Source of the DNA: Sphingomonas faeni
Lineage (GTDB): Bacteria > Pseudomonadota > Alphaproteobacteria > Sphingomonadales > Sphingomonadaceae
Assembly: GCF_024273235.1 (NCBI RefSeq)
Contig: NZ_JANBVH010000019.1
Coordinates: 1 to 64,000 of the forward strand
Direction of reading: 5' to 3'
DNA length: 64,000 bases
Shown: piece after piece, positions 1-8,475 of the stretch
Layout of the letters: each line of letters begins with the position of its first letter
Position numbering within the stretch: the stretch's first letter is position 1
The notes under the pieces: generated by a model
The model's input: the letters and a program-made list of their open reading frames with translations, nothing else
Databases searched by the model: none
Told to the model about the DNA's origin: nothing
Made by a program: the position numbers and the translations under genes

Positions 1-1
1 C

Positions 2-304
2 CGCGATCCGCTGCAGAACCTGAGGGGAGGGGCCCGCTACCTTCGCGAGCATCTGGACGAGTTCAAGAGGGTGGACTTGGCGCTCGCGGCCTACAACGCA
101 GGACCGGGTCGGGTTCGTCTAAACGGGCGTATCCCGCCGTTTCGCGAGACGATCGGCTACGTCTCAGCGATCACGCGGGGCTGGAGCGCGAGCGCGTTCA
201 GGACGGCCACGATCCAGACGGCGTCACTATCGACTAGTGTGCCGACCTTCCGCGGCGCCCAGCTTTTCAACTACACGTCGACGAGCGTCGCGAACCCGAG
301 GTGA
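2..304 (+). CDS. Lytic transglycosylase, C-terminal part (5' end outside window)
   Basis: The reading frame is open from the first bases and ends at 304. It encodes the end of an SLT-type lytic transglycosylase, a periplasmic enzyme that cleaves peptidoglycan. The signature [12 protein letters not shown] lies near 80-115, preceded by a typical ARYLREHL helix and followed by a family-like ETIGYV segment. Such enzymes (VirB1-like) often sit at the edge of type IV secretion or conjugation loci on plasmids, so a transfer region may lie to the left; that is inference. The catalytic glutamate is not in the window. The last 34 bases overlap the 3' end of the opposite-strand gene. Confidence 0.8.
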   Translation, partial: RDPLQNLRGGARYLREHLDEFKRVDLALAAYNAGPGRVRLNGRIPPFRETIGYVSAITRGWSASAFRTATIQTASLSTSVPTFRGAQLFNYTSTSVANPR

Positions 305-546
305 TTGGCGTAAAGCATGGCGATCGCGAGTATCGCCGGCGCACCGAGCAGGTAATTGAGCTGCCAACGAACCCAAACGCGGGGAGCCGCGAGAACCTTG
401 TCCATCACCGTGGTCGTGGCCAGGGTCCTGGTTCCCGAGCGATAGTCGTGGACCGTTTTGATCCCTGCAATGATCGCGCACATCGCGACGAGCAGTCCGA
501 CTGCGGCGTAGAGTGAGATCCAGGCGTCGAGGGTAGCTTGCGACAT
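271..546 (-). CDS. Small two-helix membrane protein, unknown function
   Basis: A 91-residue protein with two hydrophobic segments, about residues 10-30 (from [12 protein letters not shown]) and 62-82 (from [12 protein letters not shown]). A good ribosome binding site (aaggagc) lies a few bases before the ATG at 546, which is the main reason to accept the gene. I do not recognise the family. It is convergent with the transglycosylase gene and overlaps its 3' end by 34 bases. A role in conjugation or entry exclusion is conceivable from position only. Confidence 0.55.
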   Translation of the reverse strand: MSQATLDAWISLYAAVGLLVAMCAIIAGIKTVHDYRSGTRTLATTTVMDKVLAAPRVWVRWQLNYLLGAPAILAIAMLYANHLGFATLVDV

Positions 547-638
547 AAGCGCTCCTTAACGTCAACGCCCTTGGCACCGGCTTAACGGAGGAGAAGCGAT
601 TCCCGTTGCGTAACGTTCTGCGGGACAGGAGAGGGGGC

Positions 639-1526
639 CTAGGCCACCAGCGCTTGGGGCTTTGTGGCGGTGCGGTGCTTGGGCCGCATCTGGATTACCA
701 TGCCTTTGGTCTTGCGGGTTCGACCGACCGCATCGACGCGCTCGCCCGTGATCGTATTGATAACGGTGACGTCGTAATCCGGGAGCCGGTTCTCCGCCTG
801 GATTTCCTTTGCGAGGCTCTTCAGCCGCGAGATCGGCCCCATCGAGCCGACCTGCTGATGCAACTCCTCGATGGTCATTTCGATCGGCTCGCCCGAGCAG
901 TGCGCAATCTCGTACATGCGCCGCTCAATTGGACCGAGCCGGAAATAGTCGTGGTGGTAGTGGTACATCCGCTGGTCGCGCTGGATCGCACGGAAAAGCC
1001 AGTTACAGGGGCGGATACGGACATACCGCAACGCCTCCTCACCGTTGGCTAGTTTCTCGTACTCGACCTGAGCCTCAGCGAGCCATGAGAACCAGCCCCG
1101 GTCGATCTTGGAACCGGTCTCGATATTCGTCTTGATCTGCGTCCCCTGCAGCCGCTCCAAGGCTTCCGCGAACCGCTTATAGTCGCGAGTCGAAGGACGC
1201 TCGACCCCTGTGATCCGGAAAAAGTCGTGCGCTGCGAAGGTCACCTCTTCCTGGGCTGGCTGACCGTCAGCGATCGACTGCGCGATCAGCGAGGCAACGT
1301 AGAGCAGGATCTCCTTGTCCCACATGGTGGCAACGCCGGTGTCGCTCGGGCGGATCTCGATCGTCACGTTATCGCGACGGTACTCGATGCGCTCCATGTG
1401 GGGGTTCTTCGACAGCACGAAAAATGGAAAGTGCATAATGGAGCGCTCGCCGCGGACCTTGCCGTGCAACGGGCTATCCATGTCGAACAGCGAGATTTGC
1501 TGCGGCATGGCTTTCGACCTGGCCAT
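639..1526 (-). CDS. repA: Plasmid replication initiator RepA, RPA family
   Basis: A 295-residue protein of the replication initiator protein A (RPA) family found on alphaproteobacterial plasmids; these proteins bind iterons and start replication. Family-like features include the N-terminal QISLFDMDSP stretch, the MHFPFFVLSKNP segment near residues 31-42, a central TGVERPSTRDYKRF segment and a basic C-terminus (RTRKTKGM). The ATG at 1526 has a GGGAG site in front. Two 22-bp iterons lie upstream at 1594-1615 and 1684-1705. The gene is downstream of, and in the same direction as, repC. The family call is firm; the function is inferred from the family. Confidence 0.85.
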   Translation of the reverse strand: MARSKAMPQQISLFDMDSPLHGKVRGERSIMHFPFFVLSKNPHMERIEYRRDNVTIEIRPSDTGVATMWDKEILLYVASLIAQSIADGQPAQEEVTFAAHDFFRITGVERPSTRDYKRFAEALERLQGTQIKTNIETGSKIDRGWFSWLAEAQVEYEKLANGEEALRYVRIRPCNWLFRAIQRDQRMYHYHHDYFRLGPIERRMYEIAHCSGEPIEMTIEELHQQVGSMGPISRLKSLAKEIQAENRLPDYDVTVINTITGERVDAVGRTRKTKGMVIQMRPKHRTATKPQALVA

Positions 1527-1593
1527 CGTCGCTCCCTTCCAAGTTCCTGAAGGATCATACCCCGGCTCGCGCTATCGATCACCCCAGAAGGAC

Positions 1594-1615
1594 ATAGATA
1601 TACTGAAAGCACGAG
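1594..1615 (-). repeat. 22-bp iteron, copy 1 (inverted)
   Basis: Read on the minus strand this is CTCGTGCTTTCAGT followed by four AT-rich bases and TCTAT-like sequence. It is one of five near-identical 22-bp copies (the others at 1684, 3349, 3381 and 3504) and the only one in reverse orientation. It lies 68 bases upstream of repA, where an initiator could also autoregulate its own gene. Confidence 0.8.
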
Positions 1616-1683
1616 GATTGCACGGTCGTGGCCCCGGCTAACATCGCCGCGCCCTCTTAAGAGAGTGGGGCAGGGGGGCACGT

Positions 1684-1705
1684 CTCGTGCTATCAGTATT
1701 TCTAT
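1684..1705 (+). repeat. 22-bp iteron, copy 2
   Basis: CTCGTGCTATCAGT followed by ATTTCTAT. It differs from the consensus CTCGTGCTTTCAGT by one base in the first half. It lies between the stop codon of repC and the start of repA, facing copy 1. Confidence 0.8.
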
Positions 1706-1709
1706 CTTC

Positions 1710-3062
1710 TCATAGCAAGCGTTGAGTGCGGCCGGCCCGAGCGAGGCCCAGCGCCGCCGCGGCAAGCTGTCCAATCGAGCGTGAATCCGACCCTGTCGCA
1801 AGTGACCGCATTCCTTCGGATCGGACGCTGTCCTTCAGCCCGTGATAGGTTCTGCCAAGGTTGAGCTGCCCGGAAGCAGCGTGCTTGTTCATCCCTCGAA
1901 GGTAGGCGCCTGGGCGATCGACATCTCCCCGCATGTGTTTGTGGGCGGTTGCAATCACCGACGCTGCAGCGCCCTTTTGACCCATAAGGCGACAGGCCTC
2001 GTGCCACACGTTTCGGTGGATCGCCGCCTGATCGACCAATCGCTCTGCTGTGTTGATCAGATCACCCCAAGTCGGTCTCGACGTGGTGGTAAGCATGAAC
2101 TCCGGGATGACGGCGGCGATGAACTCGGGATCAACACCGTGTTTCGCCAAGTCGGCCTCAACTTCGGTTTGAGGTTGCTGGTAACGGACGTCGTACTCCG
2201 TTCTGCTACTTTTTTCCGGATAGCCATTACTGTAAGCTGCTTTAGCAGTTTTAGGTTGTTTTGTAGTTGTAATGGGGGCGTCGTCAGAGTCGCCCGAGGG
2301 CGAATCTTTTTGTGGAATCAAAGGGTCAGGAAAGCCCTGCGTTGCGACTGCGACGGCCTTCGCAAGATCATCGGCCCGGGCCTCCATCTGGTCGACGCAA
2401 GCGCTCAACAGCTCCTCATCACGGACGCGGCGCATCTGGCTTGTTGCGAGAAGCGAGATCTCGACAGCCGTTCTGGCGTCGATGCTGTCGATCCGCTCGT
2501 CATCAACGAGCTGAGCAAGCGTCCTGATACGACGCCGCGCCGCAGCCAGTCTTTGGCGAAGCACCTTAATTCGGAGATCCGCCTCGGCGCCTTTGGTAGC
2601 GGCCGCCATGAACTCCTCGTATCGCAAGCCAAGAGGGCTGAGGTCGATGCCGTAGGCGTAGATTAGCCGGCCGTCCTTCCCACGAGCACCGACCCGGTTG
2701 CCGTTCGCGCTATCTCGGTGTGTGATTAGGCCGAGGCGTGCCGCAGCGCCGAGCATCTTTTGCACCTGACGCACACCTATGCCGAGCTTCTGCGTCAACT
2801 TCTCGTTGGACGGGAAGACGATCGGGCGCTGACCGTCCGCCCAATCGATCGAGCGCGACCAGCTCATCAGCGTGTCGACAGCGTGGACTAGGCGGGGAGG
2901 GATGCCGATGTAAGGCGCTGCGCGCTTGAAGACGGTAAGGACCTGCCGGTGGCTGACGTCCTCCGGCAGTCCCTCGAACTGCTGCGCAAGCTGGTCTGTT
3001 GCAGCTGTGCGTTCATCAAGACGCCTATGGCCGGCGCCCGGAGCGTAAGCATAGGAGTTCAT
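1710..3062 (-). CDS. repC: Plasmid replication protein RepC
   Basis: A 450-residue protein of the RepC family, the initiator of repABC-type plasmids. The N-terminal half carries a winged-helix region around residues 105-135 (SNEKLTQKLGIG, then VRQVQKMLGAAARLGLI). The C-terminal half contains the WGDLINTAERLV and GAYLRGM segments usual in the family. A ribosome binding site (AAAGGGGAT) sits before the ATG at 3062. No repA/repB partition pair of the repABC kind is present next to it, so this is a stand-alone repC as far as the window shows. An AT-rich stretch with a small palindrome lies inside the gene at 2201-2272, the place where repABC origins are found. A terminator-like hairpin lies upstream on the opposite strand. 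Confidence 0.9.
   Translation of the reverse strand: MNSYAYAPGAGHRRLDERTAATDQLAQQFEGLPEDVSHRQVLTVFKRAAPYIGIPPRLVHAVDTLMSWSRSIDWADGQRPIVFPSNEKLTQKLGIGVRQVQKMLGAAARLGLITHRDSANGNRVGARGKDGRLIYAYGIDLSPLGLRYEEFMAAATKGAEADLRIKVLRQRLAAARRRIRTLAQLVDDERIDSIDARTAVEISLLATSQMRRVRDEELLSACVDQMEARADDLAKAVAVATQGFPDPLIPQKDSPSGDSDDAPITTTKQPKTAKAAYSNGYPEKSSRTEYDVRYQQPQTEVEADLAKHGVDPEFIAAVIPEFMLTTTSRPTWGDLINTAERLVDQAAIHRNVWHEACRLMGQKGAAASVIATAHKHMRGDVDRPGAYLRGMNKHAASGQLNLGRTYHGLKDSVRSEGMRSLATGSDSRSIGQLAAAALGLARAGRTQRLL
2201..2272. other. Candidate replication origin: AT-rich segment inside repC
   Basis: About 36 percent GC over 72 bases, against a clearly GC-rich surround. It holds the palindrome CTGC-TTTA-GCAG at 2237-2248, which can be extended on both sides with one wobble. 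In repABC plasmids the origin lies in an AT-rich region within repC; the match here is by position and composition only. Confidence 0.5.
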
Positions 3063-3188
3063 TCGGCAAATCCCCTTTGGGATGCCGTGCGGACGCAGAA
3101 GTCCGTGGCGCGAACTGCGCTTTCTTATTGCTGCGTCATTGGGACTCGGCTAAGGGGACGTTGCAACACGACCTTTTCCGAGGTTCCG

Positions 3189-3220
3189 AAAAGCCCGGCC
3201 TAGTGCCGGGTTTTTCTTTT
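3189..3220 (+). terminator. Hairpin terminator upstream of repC, possible end of a counter-transcribed RNA
   Basis: Stem AAAAGCCCGGC / GCCGGGTTTTT with loop CTAGT, followed by TTTTTCTTTTCT on the plus strand. It lies about 130 bases upstream of repC and points against it. In repABC plasmids a short antisense RNA that represses repC is encoded here and ends at such a hairpin. I could not assign a promoter with confidence, so the RNA itself is inference. Confidence 0.55.
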
Positions 3221-3348
3221 CTGCACGGCTTCCCCTTTTTGGTGACACGCGATCGGGTGATCGCGGGGCCGCAGCGAGCCTGAACTGACCAGACGCGGAC
3301 GACGTGAGCAGCGTAAACGGCGCGATCGCTGCTCGTCCTGCACGGTGG

Positions 3349-3370
3349 CTCGTGCTTTCAGTTAATCTAT
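3349..3370 (+). repeat. 22-bp iteron, copy 3
   Basis: CTCGTGCTTTCAGT followed by TAATCTAT. The first copy of a direct-repeat group upstream of repC (3349, 3381, 3504). Confidence 0.85.
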
Positions 3371-3380
3371 CCCAGAAATG

Positions 3381-3402
3381 CTCGTGCTTTCAGTATTTCT
3401 AT
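3381..3402 (+). repeat. 22-bp iteron, copy 4
   Basis: CTCGTGCTTTCAGT followed by ATTTCTAT. It begins 32 bases after copy 3, close to three helical turns, so an initiator could bind both on one face. Confidence 0.85.
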
Positions 3403-3503
3403 GTGGCGCGAGGGACGGGCAAGGGGGCTGAAAGGGGGCGTGTAACCCGATTACACACCGTTGCGAGCGTTTGCGGCTCCGGATTCGCGGGCGCTATGCG
3501 TGG

Positions 3504-3525
3504 CTCGTGCTTTCAGTACATCTAT
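3504..3525 (+). repeat. 22-bp iteron, copy 5
   Basis: CTCGTGCTTTCAGT followed by ACATCTAT. The last copy in the window, 123 bases after copy 4. The stretch 3063-3702 has no convincing gene; besides the hairpin at 3189 and these iterons I see nothing else in it. Confidence 0.85.
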
Positions 3526-3702
3526 CTCGCTAGGCTCATCGCGAGTAGCGGTACTGCAGGTTGAAGGAAGCCCGACCACGTCACGAGCATCGTCATGATG
3601 CCCATGATCCAACCATCTATCGGCTGCAGAAAGTGATTTCTGTAAATTCGGCTATCCGACGCCAGTACCGGCGAACAACCACCCGGGTCTTCCGGCCCCT
3701 CA

Positions 3703-4887
3703 TCACATGAAGCCTTTCCCTGCGTGATCGCGGTAGCGTTCCGTGTCCCGAACATATTCCGCCACCATGTCGATCGAGGCATGCCGGCTATGCTGCCTCA
3801 TCTTGAATAGGTTGGCGTTCTGGCGTCCCGCCTCGGTAAGAAAGCCTGCCCGCAACGAGTGACCTGAGAAGAGCTCGGCCGGATAACCAGCAGCGGCCGC
3901 GGCCGCCTTGACCACCAGCGCCACGCCTTTGGTGCTCATCGGCTTATCGGTGAGCCGACCTTGTGGGGTGAGCTTGCGAAATACCGGGCCGGACGTGATT
4001 CCGGCCTGTTCGAGCCATGCTTCATAGTGTCGCACCGGCTCGAGCCTCGGTCCGTCGAGCACGGCGACGCCTTGGCCTTCGCCGAACTGGTCGGTCTTGG
4101 ACGACTTTACCTGGATCGTCAGCCCCTCGGCGTCGCGTGTTACGCGGGCGACGGTGATCGCCACCAACTCCGAACGGCGGAACGCTCCGCCCATTCCGAT
4201 CGCAAGCAGCGCGCGATCGCGGTGTGCGCGCAGATCGTCGCCGGTGATGCTGCGAAGCATGTCGCGTAGGATGTCGCCATCGGCCGCGCGCTTCTTGTTG
4301 ATCTCGTCGTCCTTCTTGGTTCGGCGGATGCCGCCGACGACCAATCCCAGGTCGCCCGCGCCGGGCTGCGACGTCGGCGGTTCGATCTTGGCCATCCGGT
4401 GCGCGAAGACGATCGCCGCCAGACGGCGGTCGATTGTCGCCCTGGTCAGCGGCTTCGGCACCCGCCGCATACGAAGCTTGCCCGTCTTGGTGAACTGGTC
4501 AGCTGCCGGCACGAAGCCCGACGTGGCGAGCTCCGTCAGGAATGCGGCGACGGTTGCCGGCGTTGCCGGTAGCGGACGGTAGCGGCGCTCAGTGCACCAG
4601 GCGAGGAACAGGTCCCAGTCAGATCGATAGGATTGCAGCGTCGCCTCGGCGCGGCCGCGGCGCAGGAACTGGTCGACGCGCTCTTGGTCGTCGGGCGCAA
4701 GATCGGGAAGGTAGAGGTCCTGAGGTTCGACGCGGTCGAGGACAGTGAGTGCTCCGTTGATGATCGCGTCGAGATCGGCCGGACGATCATCCTTGGGTGT
4801 TGGGCCTGCCGGTTCGTTCGCAGCCGTGACCAAGAACGATGCGACGATCTCATCGTCGTGGTACGCAGGCTCGCTATCTGTGACCAT
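3703..4887 (-). CDS. Tyrosine recombinase / integrase
   Basis: A 394-residue tyrosine site-specific recombinase, which cuts and rejoins DNA at specific sites. An N-terminal SAM-like domain spans about residues 70-165 (TLQSYRSDWDLFLAW). The catalytic domain shows the expected order: arginine in GAFRRSEL (about residue 238), H-x-x-R in SGHSLRAG (H343, R346), a histidine in RQHSRHAS, and the nucleophile in MVAEYVRD (Y378). The ATG at 4887 has GAGGCGG in front; a TTG six codons earlier is possible. On a plasmid next to replication genes it may resolve multimers; an integrase role is also possible. Confidence 0.85.
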   Translation of the reverse strand: MVTDSEPAYHDDEIVASFLVTAANEPAGPTPKDDRPADLDAIINGALTVLDRVEPQDLYLPDLAPDDQERVDQFLRRGRAEATLQSYRSDWDLFLAWCTERRYRPLPATPATVAAFLTELATSGFVPAADQFTKTGKLRMRRVPKPLTRATIDRRLAAIVFAHRMAKIEPPTSQPGAGDLGLVVGGIRRTKKDDEINKKRAADGDILRDMLRSITGDDLRAHRDRALLAIGMGGAFRRSELVAITVARVTRDAEGLTIQVKSSKTDQFGEGQGVAVLDGPRLEPVRHYEAWLEQAGITSGPVFRKLTPQGRLTDKPMSTKGVALVVKAAAAAAGYPAELFSGHSLRAGFLTEAGRQNANLFKMRQHSRHASIDMVAEYVRDTERYRDHAGKGFM

Positions 4888-5277
4888 CACTGCGCCGCCT
4901 CGCAAAGTGGATCAGGCTCGCTCGTTCTGGTCGATCGGTCCTGGTTCGATCCTGAATCAGTAGCCGAACAGCTGTCGGTTTCCCTAATAGGGTGGACGTT
5001 CTGCACCGTGCGATCGTCACCTGAGACGGTGGACTTGCACCTAAAATAGTGGGCGACGGAGCCATCTAACCCACTCGTGACATGCTCGCAGTCAGCCATG
5101 GGCGCCGATTGAGCCGCGCGGCTCCCTTTGCGCGAGCGCAGCCGCATCTCTCGCAAACGATCGATTTTGATGCGCCACCATGTGAGAACATCTAGCAGGG
5201 GTAGCAGGCGTATCAAAACACATTCTCGATTGATCGGGTTCGTGTTAGGCACGCGAGATGAGTTTTGAGAAAATTCT
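4888..5277. other. Intergenic, no supported gene
   Basis: About 390 bases between the tyrosine and serine recombinase genes. A minus-strand open frame (4887-5252) has no recognisable motif and overlaps the recombinase start, so I do not accept it. The part just before 5278 is the expected place for a resolution site of the serine recombinase, but I could not define repeated sub-sites. Confidence 0.4.
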
Positions 5278-5862
5278 ATGCTGATCGGCTACGCCAGGGT
5301 CTCGACGCCGGAACAGGACCTGACGCCTCAGCTCGATGCACTGCGCGAGGCAGGTTGCGAGCGGACGTTCAGTGACAAGGCCAGTGGCGCCAAGGCGAAC
5401 CGCATCGGATTAGCCGATGCTCTCTCCCACGCACGTAACGGGGACGTGCTCGTCGTTTGGAAGCTAGACCGCCTAGGCCGAACGATGAAGGGGTTGGTCG
5501 ACTTGGCCGCTGATCTAGCTGAGCGTGGTGTCGGGTTTCGATCGCTGACCGACGGGATCGATACCGCTGGCACTGCCGGCAAGCTCGTCTTCCACATCAT
5601 GGCCGCAATGGCAGAAATGGAACATGAGCTTAATCGCGAACGCACCACGGCTGCCTTAGTGGTGGCACGGCGTCAGGGCTGGGTAGGCGGTCGAAAGACG
5701 GTAATGACGCCCAAGCGGCTGGAAGCAGCGCGCAAACTTTTGGCTTCCGGAATGACCATTCGCGAGATTGCGCCGAGCATCGGTGTTTCTGTTCCGACCC
5801 TCTATCGCCATTTGCCCGCACCGGAGCAGGCAGCGATCAGCGCCGAAGGGACCAACGCATAG
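5278..5862 (+). CDS. Serine recombinase (resolvase/invertase family)
   Basis: A 194-residue small serine recombinase. The catalytic serine is in YARVSTPEQD (S9). The VWKLDRLGRT and AEMEHELNRERT motifs of the catalytic domain are intact. The C-terminal helix-turn-helix is present (MTIREIAPSIGVSVPTLYRH). It catalyses site-specific resolution or inversion, commonly for Tn3-family transposons or plasmid multimers. No transposase of the Tn3 type is in the window, so it may be a leftover of such an element or a plasmid resolvase. Confidence 0.88.
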   Translation: MLIGYARVSTPEQDLTPQLDALREAGCERTFSDKASGAKANRIGLADALSHARNGDVLVVWKLDRLGRTMKGLVDLAADLAERGVGFRSLTDGIDTAGTAGKLVFHIMAAMAEMEHELNRERTTAALVVARRQGWVGGRKTVMTPKRLEAARKLLASGMTIREIAPSIGVSVPTLYRHLPAPEQAAISAEGTNA

Positions 5863-5949
5863 CACTCCCATCGTCTCTTCTGACGTGAGGTTATGACGCC
5901 CTAAACCCATGCAACTCTGTGAGCTGGTCGGTTGCGTCGAAACCGTCCG

Positions 5950-7475
5950 GGCCTGTTGAAAAATGCGGGACATGCCGGGTTGCTCCTTCGTTTTGACCCT
6001 ACTCAGAGGAGCAGCGCCATGATGGGACCAACCTGTCGCGGTGGGCGGGAAGGGGCGTCCTGCCGCACCATAGAAGCCATGTTGCCCACAGACCACCTGC
6101 TGCGTCGCATAGACCGATGTCTTGAGACGAGCGAACTCAGGCAAGCGCTGGCTGGTCACTACAGCACGCGGGGACGACCATCGATCGACCCGGAACTCCT
6201 CATCCGGATAACGCTGATCGGTCGTATCTACGCGATCCCATCCGAGCGGCGTCTGTGTGAGGAGTTGCGTTATAATCTGGCTTACCGCTGGTTCTGCCGC
6301 CTCGCACCAGGAGACAAGGTTCCGCACCACTCGACATTCAGCAAGAACCGGCACGGTCGCTTCCGCGACGCCGGCGTGTTCCGGACCCTGTTCGAGGGCA
6401 CGGTTCGACGCTGCATCGGCGAAGGTCTTGTTGGCGGTAAGGATGCCGCAATCGACGCCTCGTTCATCGAGGCTGACGCATGCTGGCAGCGCAAGACGAT
6501 TCCCGGCTACTTGCCTTACGTGGCCAACGCAGGTCGCCCGGTCCGTGAGTGGCTGAGCGATCAGAGCAGTGTTGTTACGAAGCCGCGCGGCTCCAAAGAC
6601 TTTGACGGCGTATCGCGGACCGACCCGGCTGCAGCTTGGTCGGCGCGACCGGGCCGTGCGCGGTTCGGCTATGCACTGAACGCGCTCGTCGACACCCCGA
6701 GCGGCGTAGCGCTCGATATCGAGGCCACGCCCGCTCGCTTTGCGGAAGAGGTCAATGCCGGCCGCGTCATGCTCGGGCGGTCCGCCGATCGTTTCGATTA
6801 CCACCCCAAGCGGGTTGCGGCCGACAAGGCCTATGGCAGCGCCCACTTCCTCGGCTTCGTGCGGGACCACGGTGCAATCCCGCACATCCCTGTGATCGAC
6901 CGCACGCAGCAGACCAAGGGCAAGCTGCCAAGAACAGCCTTCACCTATGATCGGGATACCGACAGCTTTATCTGCCCGACTGGCAAGCCGCTCCCGCACC
7001 ACGCCTTCCATCTGCCCACCGGCGTGCATCGCTATGCCGCCGATGCCCGAGACTGCGAGACGTGCGTGCTTCGGAAGAAATGCACAACGGCGCGGCGTCG
7101 TACTCTGGTCCGTCTGGATGATGAGGACGTCCGCGATCTTGCCAGAGCCGAGGTAGAAACCGGCCTCTACAAGCGGTCGATGCGGTTGCGGCGCGGGGTG
7201 GAACGGTTCTTCGCTGACGCCAAGGGCAAGCACGGCATGAGGCGGCTTCACCTGCGCGGCATCCGCGGAGCGGAAGAAGAGTTCCTGATCGGCGCGGCGG
7301 TGATGAACCTTATGATTCTGGCGCGTCCACACCGGCTGACGGGCAAGCCACGCCGGGGTGCCTGCGTTCCCGCGGCCCTGACCCCAGCTGCAATCTCGGC
7401 CCGATCGATCGAACACGACGTGATCGTCCCGCCAGCTCGGCGATATTCCTGATTGCTGAGGCACGATCCGCTTCA
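5950..7475 (+). mobile_element. IS1182-like insertion sequence, ends approximate
   Basis: The extent is inferred from the transposase plus short flanks. I compared the left flank near 5955 with the reverse complement of the right flank near 7450 and found only partial inverted similarity, so the true ends and any target duplication are not settled. Confidence 0.4.
6019..7452 (+). CDS. IS1182-like transposase
   Basis: A transposase of about 477 residues, counted from the ATG at 6019, which follows an AGAGGAG ribosome binding site; the frame is open further upstream but has no better start. The N-terminal part contains the RGRPSIDPELLIRI and RWFCRLAPGDKVPHHSTFS segments typical of IS1182/IS5-type transposases. 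Acidic residues fitting a DDE triad are in AAIDASFIEAD, VAADKAYGS and VERFFADAKGKHG. A cysteine group (CETCVLRKKC) lies before the last acidic residue, as in IS1182 relatives. The frame is full length, so the element may still be active. It lies between two unrelated serine recombinase genes. Confidence 0.85.
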   Translation: MMGPTCRGGREGASCRTIEAMLPTDHLLRRIDRCLETSELRQALAGHYSTRGRPSIDPELLIRITLIGRIYAIPSERRLCEELRYNLAYRWFCRLAPGDKVPHHSTFSKNRHGRFRDAGVFRTLFEGTVRRCIGEGLVGGKDAAIDASFIEADACWQRKTIPGYLPYVANAGRPVREWLSDQSSVVTKPRGSKDFDGVSRTDPAAAWSARPGRARFGYALNALVDTPSGVALDIEATPARFAEEVNAGRVMLGRSADRFDYHPKRVAADKAYGSAHFLGFVRDHGAIPHIPVIDRTQQTKGKLPRTAFTYDRDTDSFICPTGKPLPHHAFHLPTGVHRYAADARDCETCVLRKKCTTARRRTLVRLDDEDVRDLARAEVETGLYKRSMRLRRGVERFFADAKGKHGMRRLHLRGIRGAEEEFLIGAAVMNLMILARPHRLTGKPRRGACVPAALTPAAISARSIEHDVIVPPARRYS

Positions 7476-8123
7476 TCACGCGGCGCGCAGTCGTTCTTTG
7501 CGGTACGGTACACCGTCAAGCAGCGCCTGGCCCGGCGCCTTGGGAGTGCCGTCACCATTTACGTACATATAGAGCGTCGTCGTCGTCATCCCGAGACGCC
7601 GTGCGACATCGGCTGCGATCGCATTGCGATCGGACATTGCGGCCATCGCCATCGCCAGCGTCGCCTTATCCATCTTGCGGGGTCGTCCACCCATCCGCCC
7701 CCGGGCACGCGCCGCGGCAAGGCCCGCCTGTGTGCGCTCGGCGATCAGTTCGCGCTCGAACTCGGCAAAGGCGGCGAAAATGCCGAAAGCGAGGCGACCG
7801 TTGGCGGTAGTAGTGTCGATCTGCGCGCCGGCACCCGTGAGGACCTTCAAGCCAATGCCACGCTCGCGCAGCGCCTCGGCAGTGATGACCAGATGCCGCA
7901 GGTCGCGCCCGAGACGATCCAGTTTCCAGAGGACCAGTGTATTACCGGGCTGCAACGACTTGAGGCAGGCAGTCAGGCCGGGACGCGCATCATGGCGGCC
8001 CGAAGCGAGATCTTCATAGATGCGTGAGGGATCGACGCCAGCGGCGAGCAGCGCATCGCGCTGCGGCGCTAGTGTTTGCGATCCGTCAGCCTTGGACACC
8101 CTCACATATCCAATGAGCATCAT
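7476..8123 (-). CDS. Serine recombinase, Tn3-resolvase type
   Basis: About 215 residues from the ATG at 8123 (a second ATG is at 8120); the frame continues upstream but the recombinase fold starts at MLIGYVRVSK, and GGCGGGG precedes the start. Catalytic serine in YVRVSKADG; VLWKLDRLGRDL, FAEFERELIAERT and the C-terminal helix-turn-helix (ADVARRLGMTTTTLYMY) are intact. It differs clearly from the recombinase at 5278, so the two did not arise by a recent duplication. It ends just after the IS1182-like transposase gene and may be the remnant of a Tn3-family element. Confidence 0.87.
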   Translation of the reverse strand: MMLIGYVRVSKADGSQTLAPQRDALLAAGVDPSRIYEDLASGRHDARPGLTACLKSLQPGNTLVLWKLDRLGRDLRHLVITAEALRERGIGLKVLTGAGAQIDTTTANGRLAFGIFAAFAEFERELIAERTQAGLAAARARGRMGGRPRKMDKATLAMAMAAMSDRNAIAADVARRLGMTTTTLYMYVNGDGTPKAPGQALLDGVPYRKERLRAA

Positions 8124-8475
8124 TACCCCGCCAGAAAAGATATCCACCACCCTGCAATGTGTTGGTGGTTTCCGCAACGGGTTTTCCGATCTCCAGGGGG
8201 CGCCATCGAGGCAAAAGCTGCTACCGCCAGAAAACCGGTCGTTTTTCTTGTTGCCCAGTGACAATCACGATGAGCGCCTGCGCGTCATTGCAATGCGCGG
8301 TTGGGGTCTGCTTCGGGAGTGCGTACCCGGACCGGAAGCAGCCTCCAACCGCTTCGGCTTGATCTGCGGGTTGCCCTGCTGCCATCCTGCCGTGGCACCG
8401 TGGACGAGGCAGACCCTGATCGTGAGTGACAAGTTGTCATATCCTGTCGGCCCTTCAGGCCGGGGACGTTCGGCG
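8124..8475. other. Intergenic, no supported gene
   Basis: About 350 bases between a resolvase gene and a TetR gene. Open frames here are extensions or shadows of neighbours. It could contain resolvase sub-sites near 8124-8250 or transposon debris, but I found no clear repeat or inverted end. Confidence 0.4.

Noticed and set aside
4887..5252. 121-residue minus-strand frame
   Set aside because: No motif or good start, and it overlaps the recombinase start.
5656..7479. 607-residue open frame on the minus strand
   Set aside because: It lies fully opposite the IS1182-like transposase and a recombinase; no family features, and it arises from the GC-rich codon pattern.
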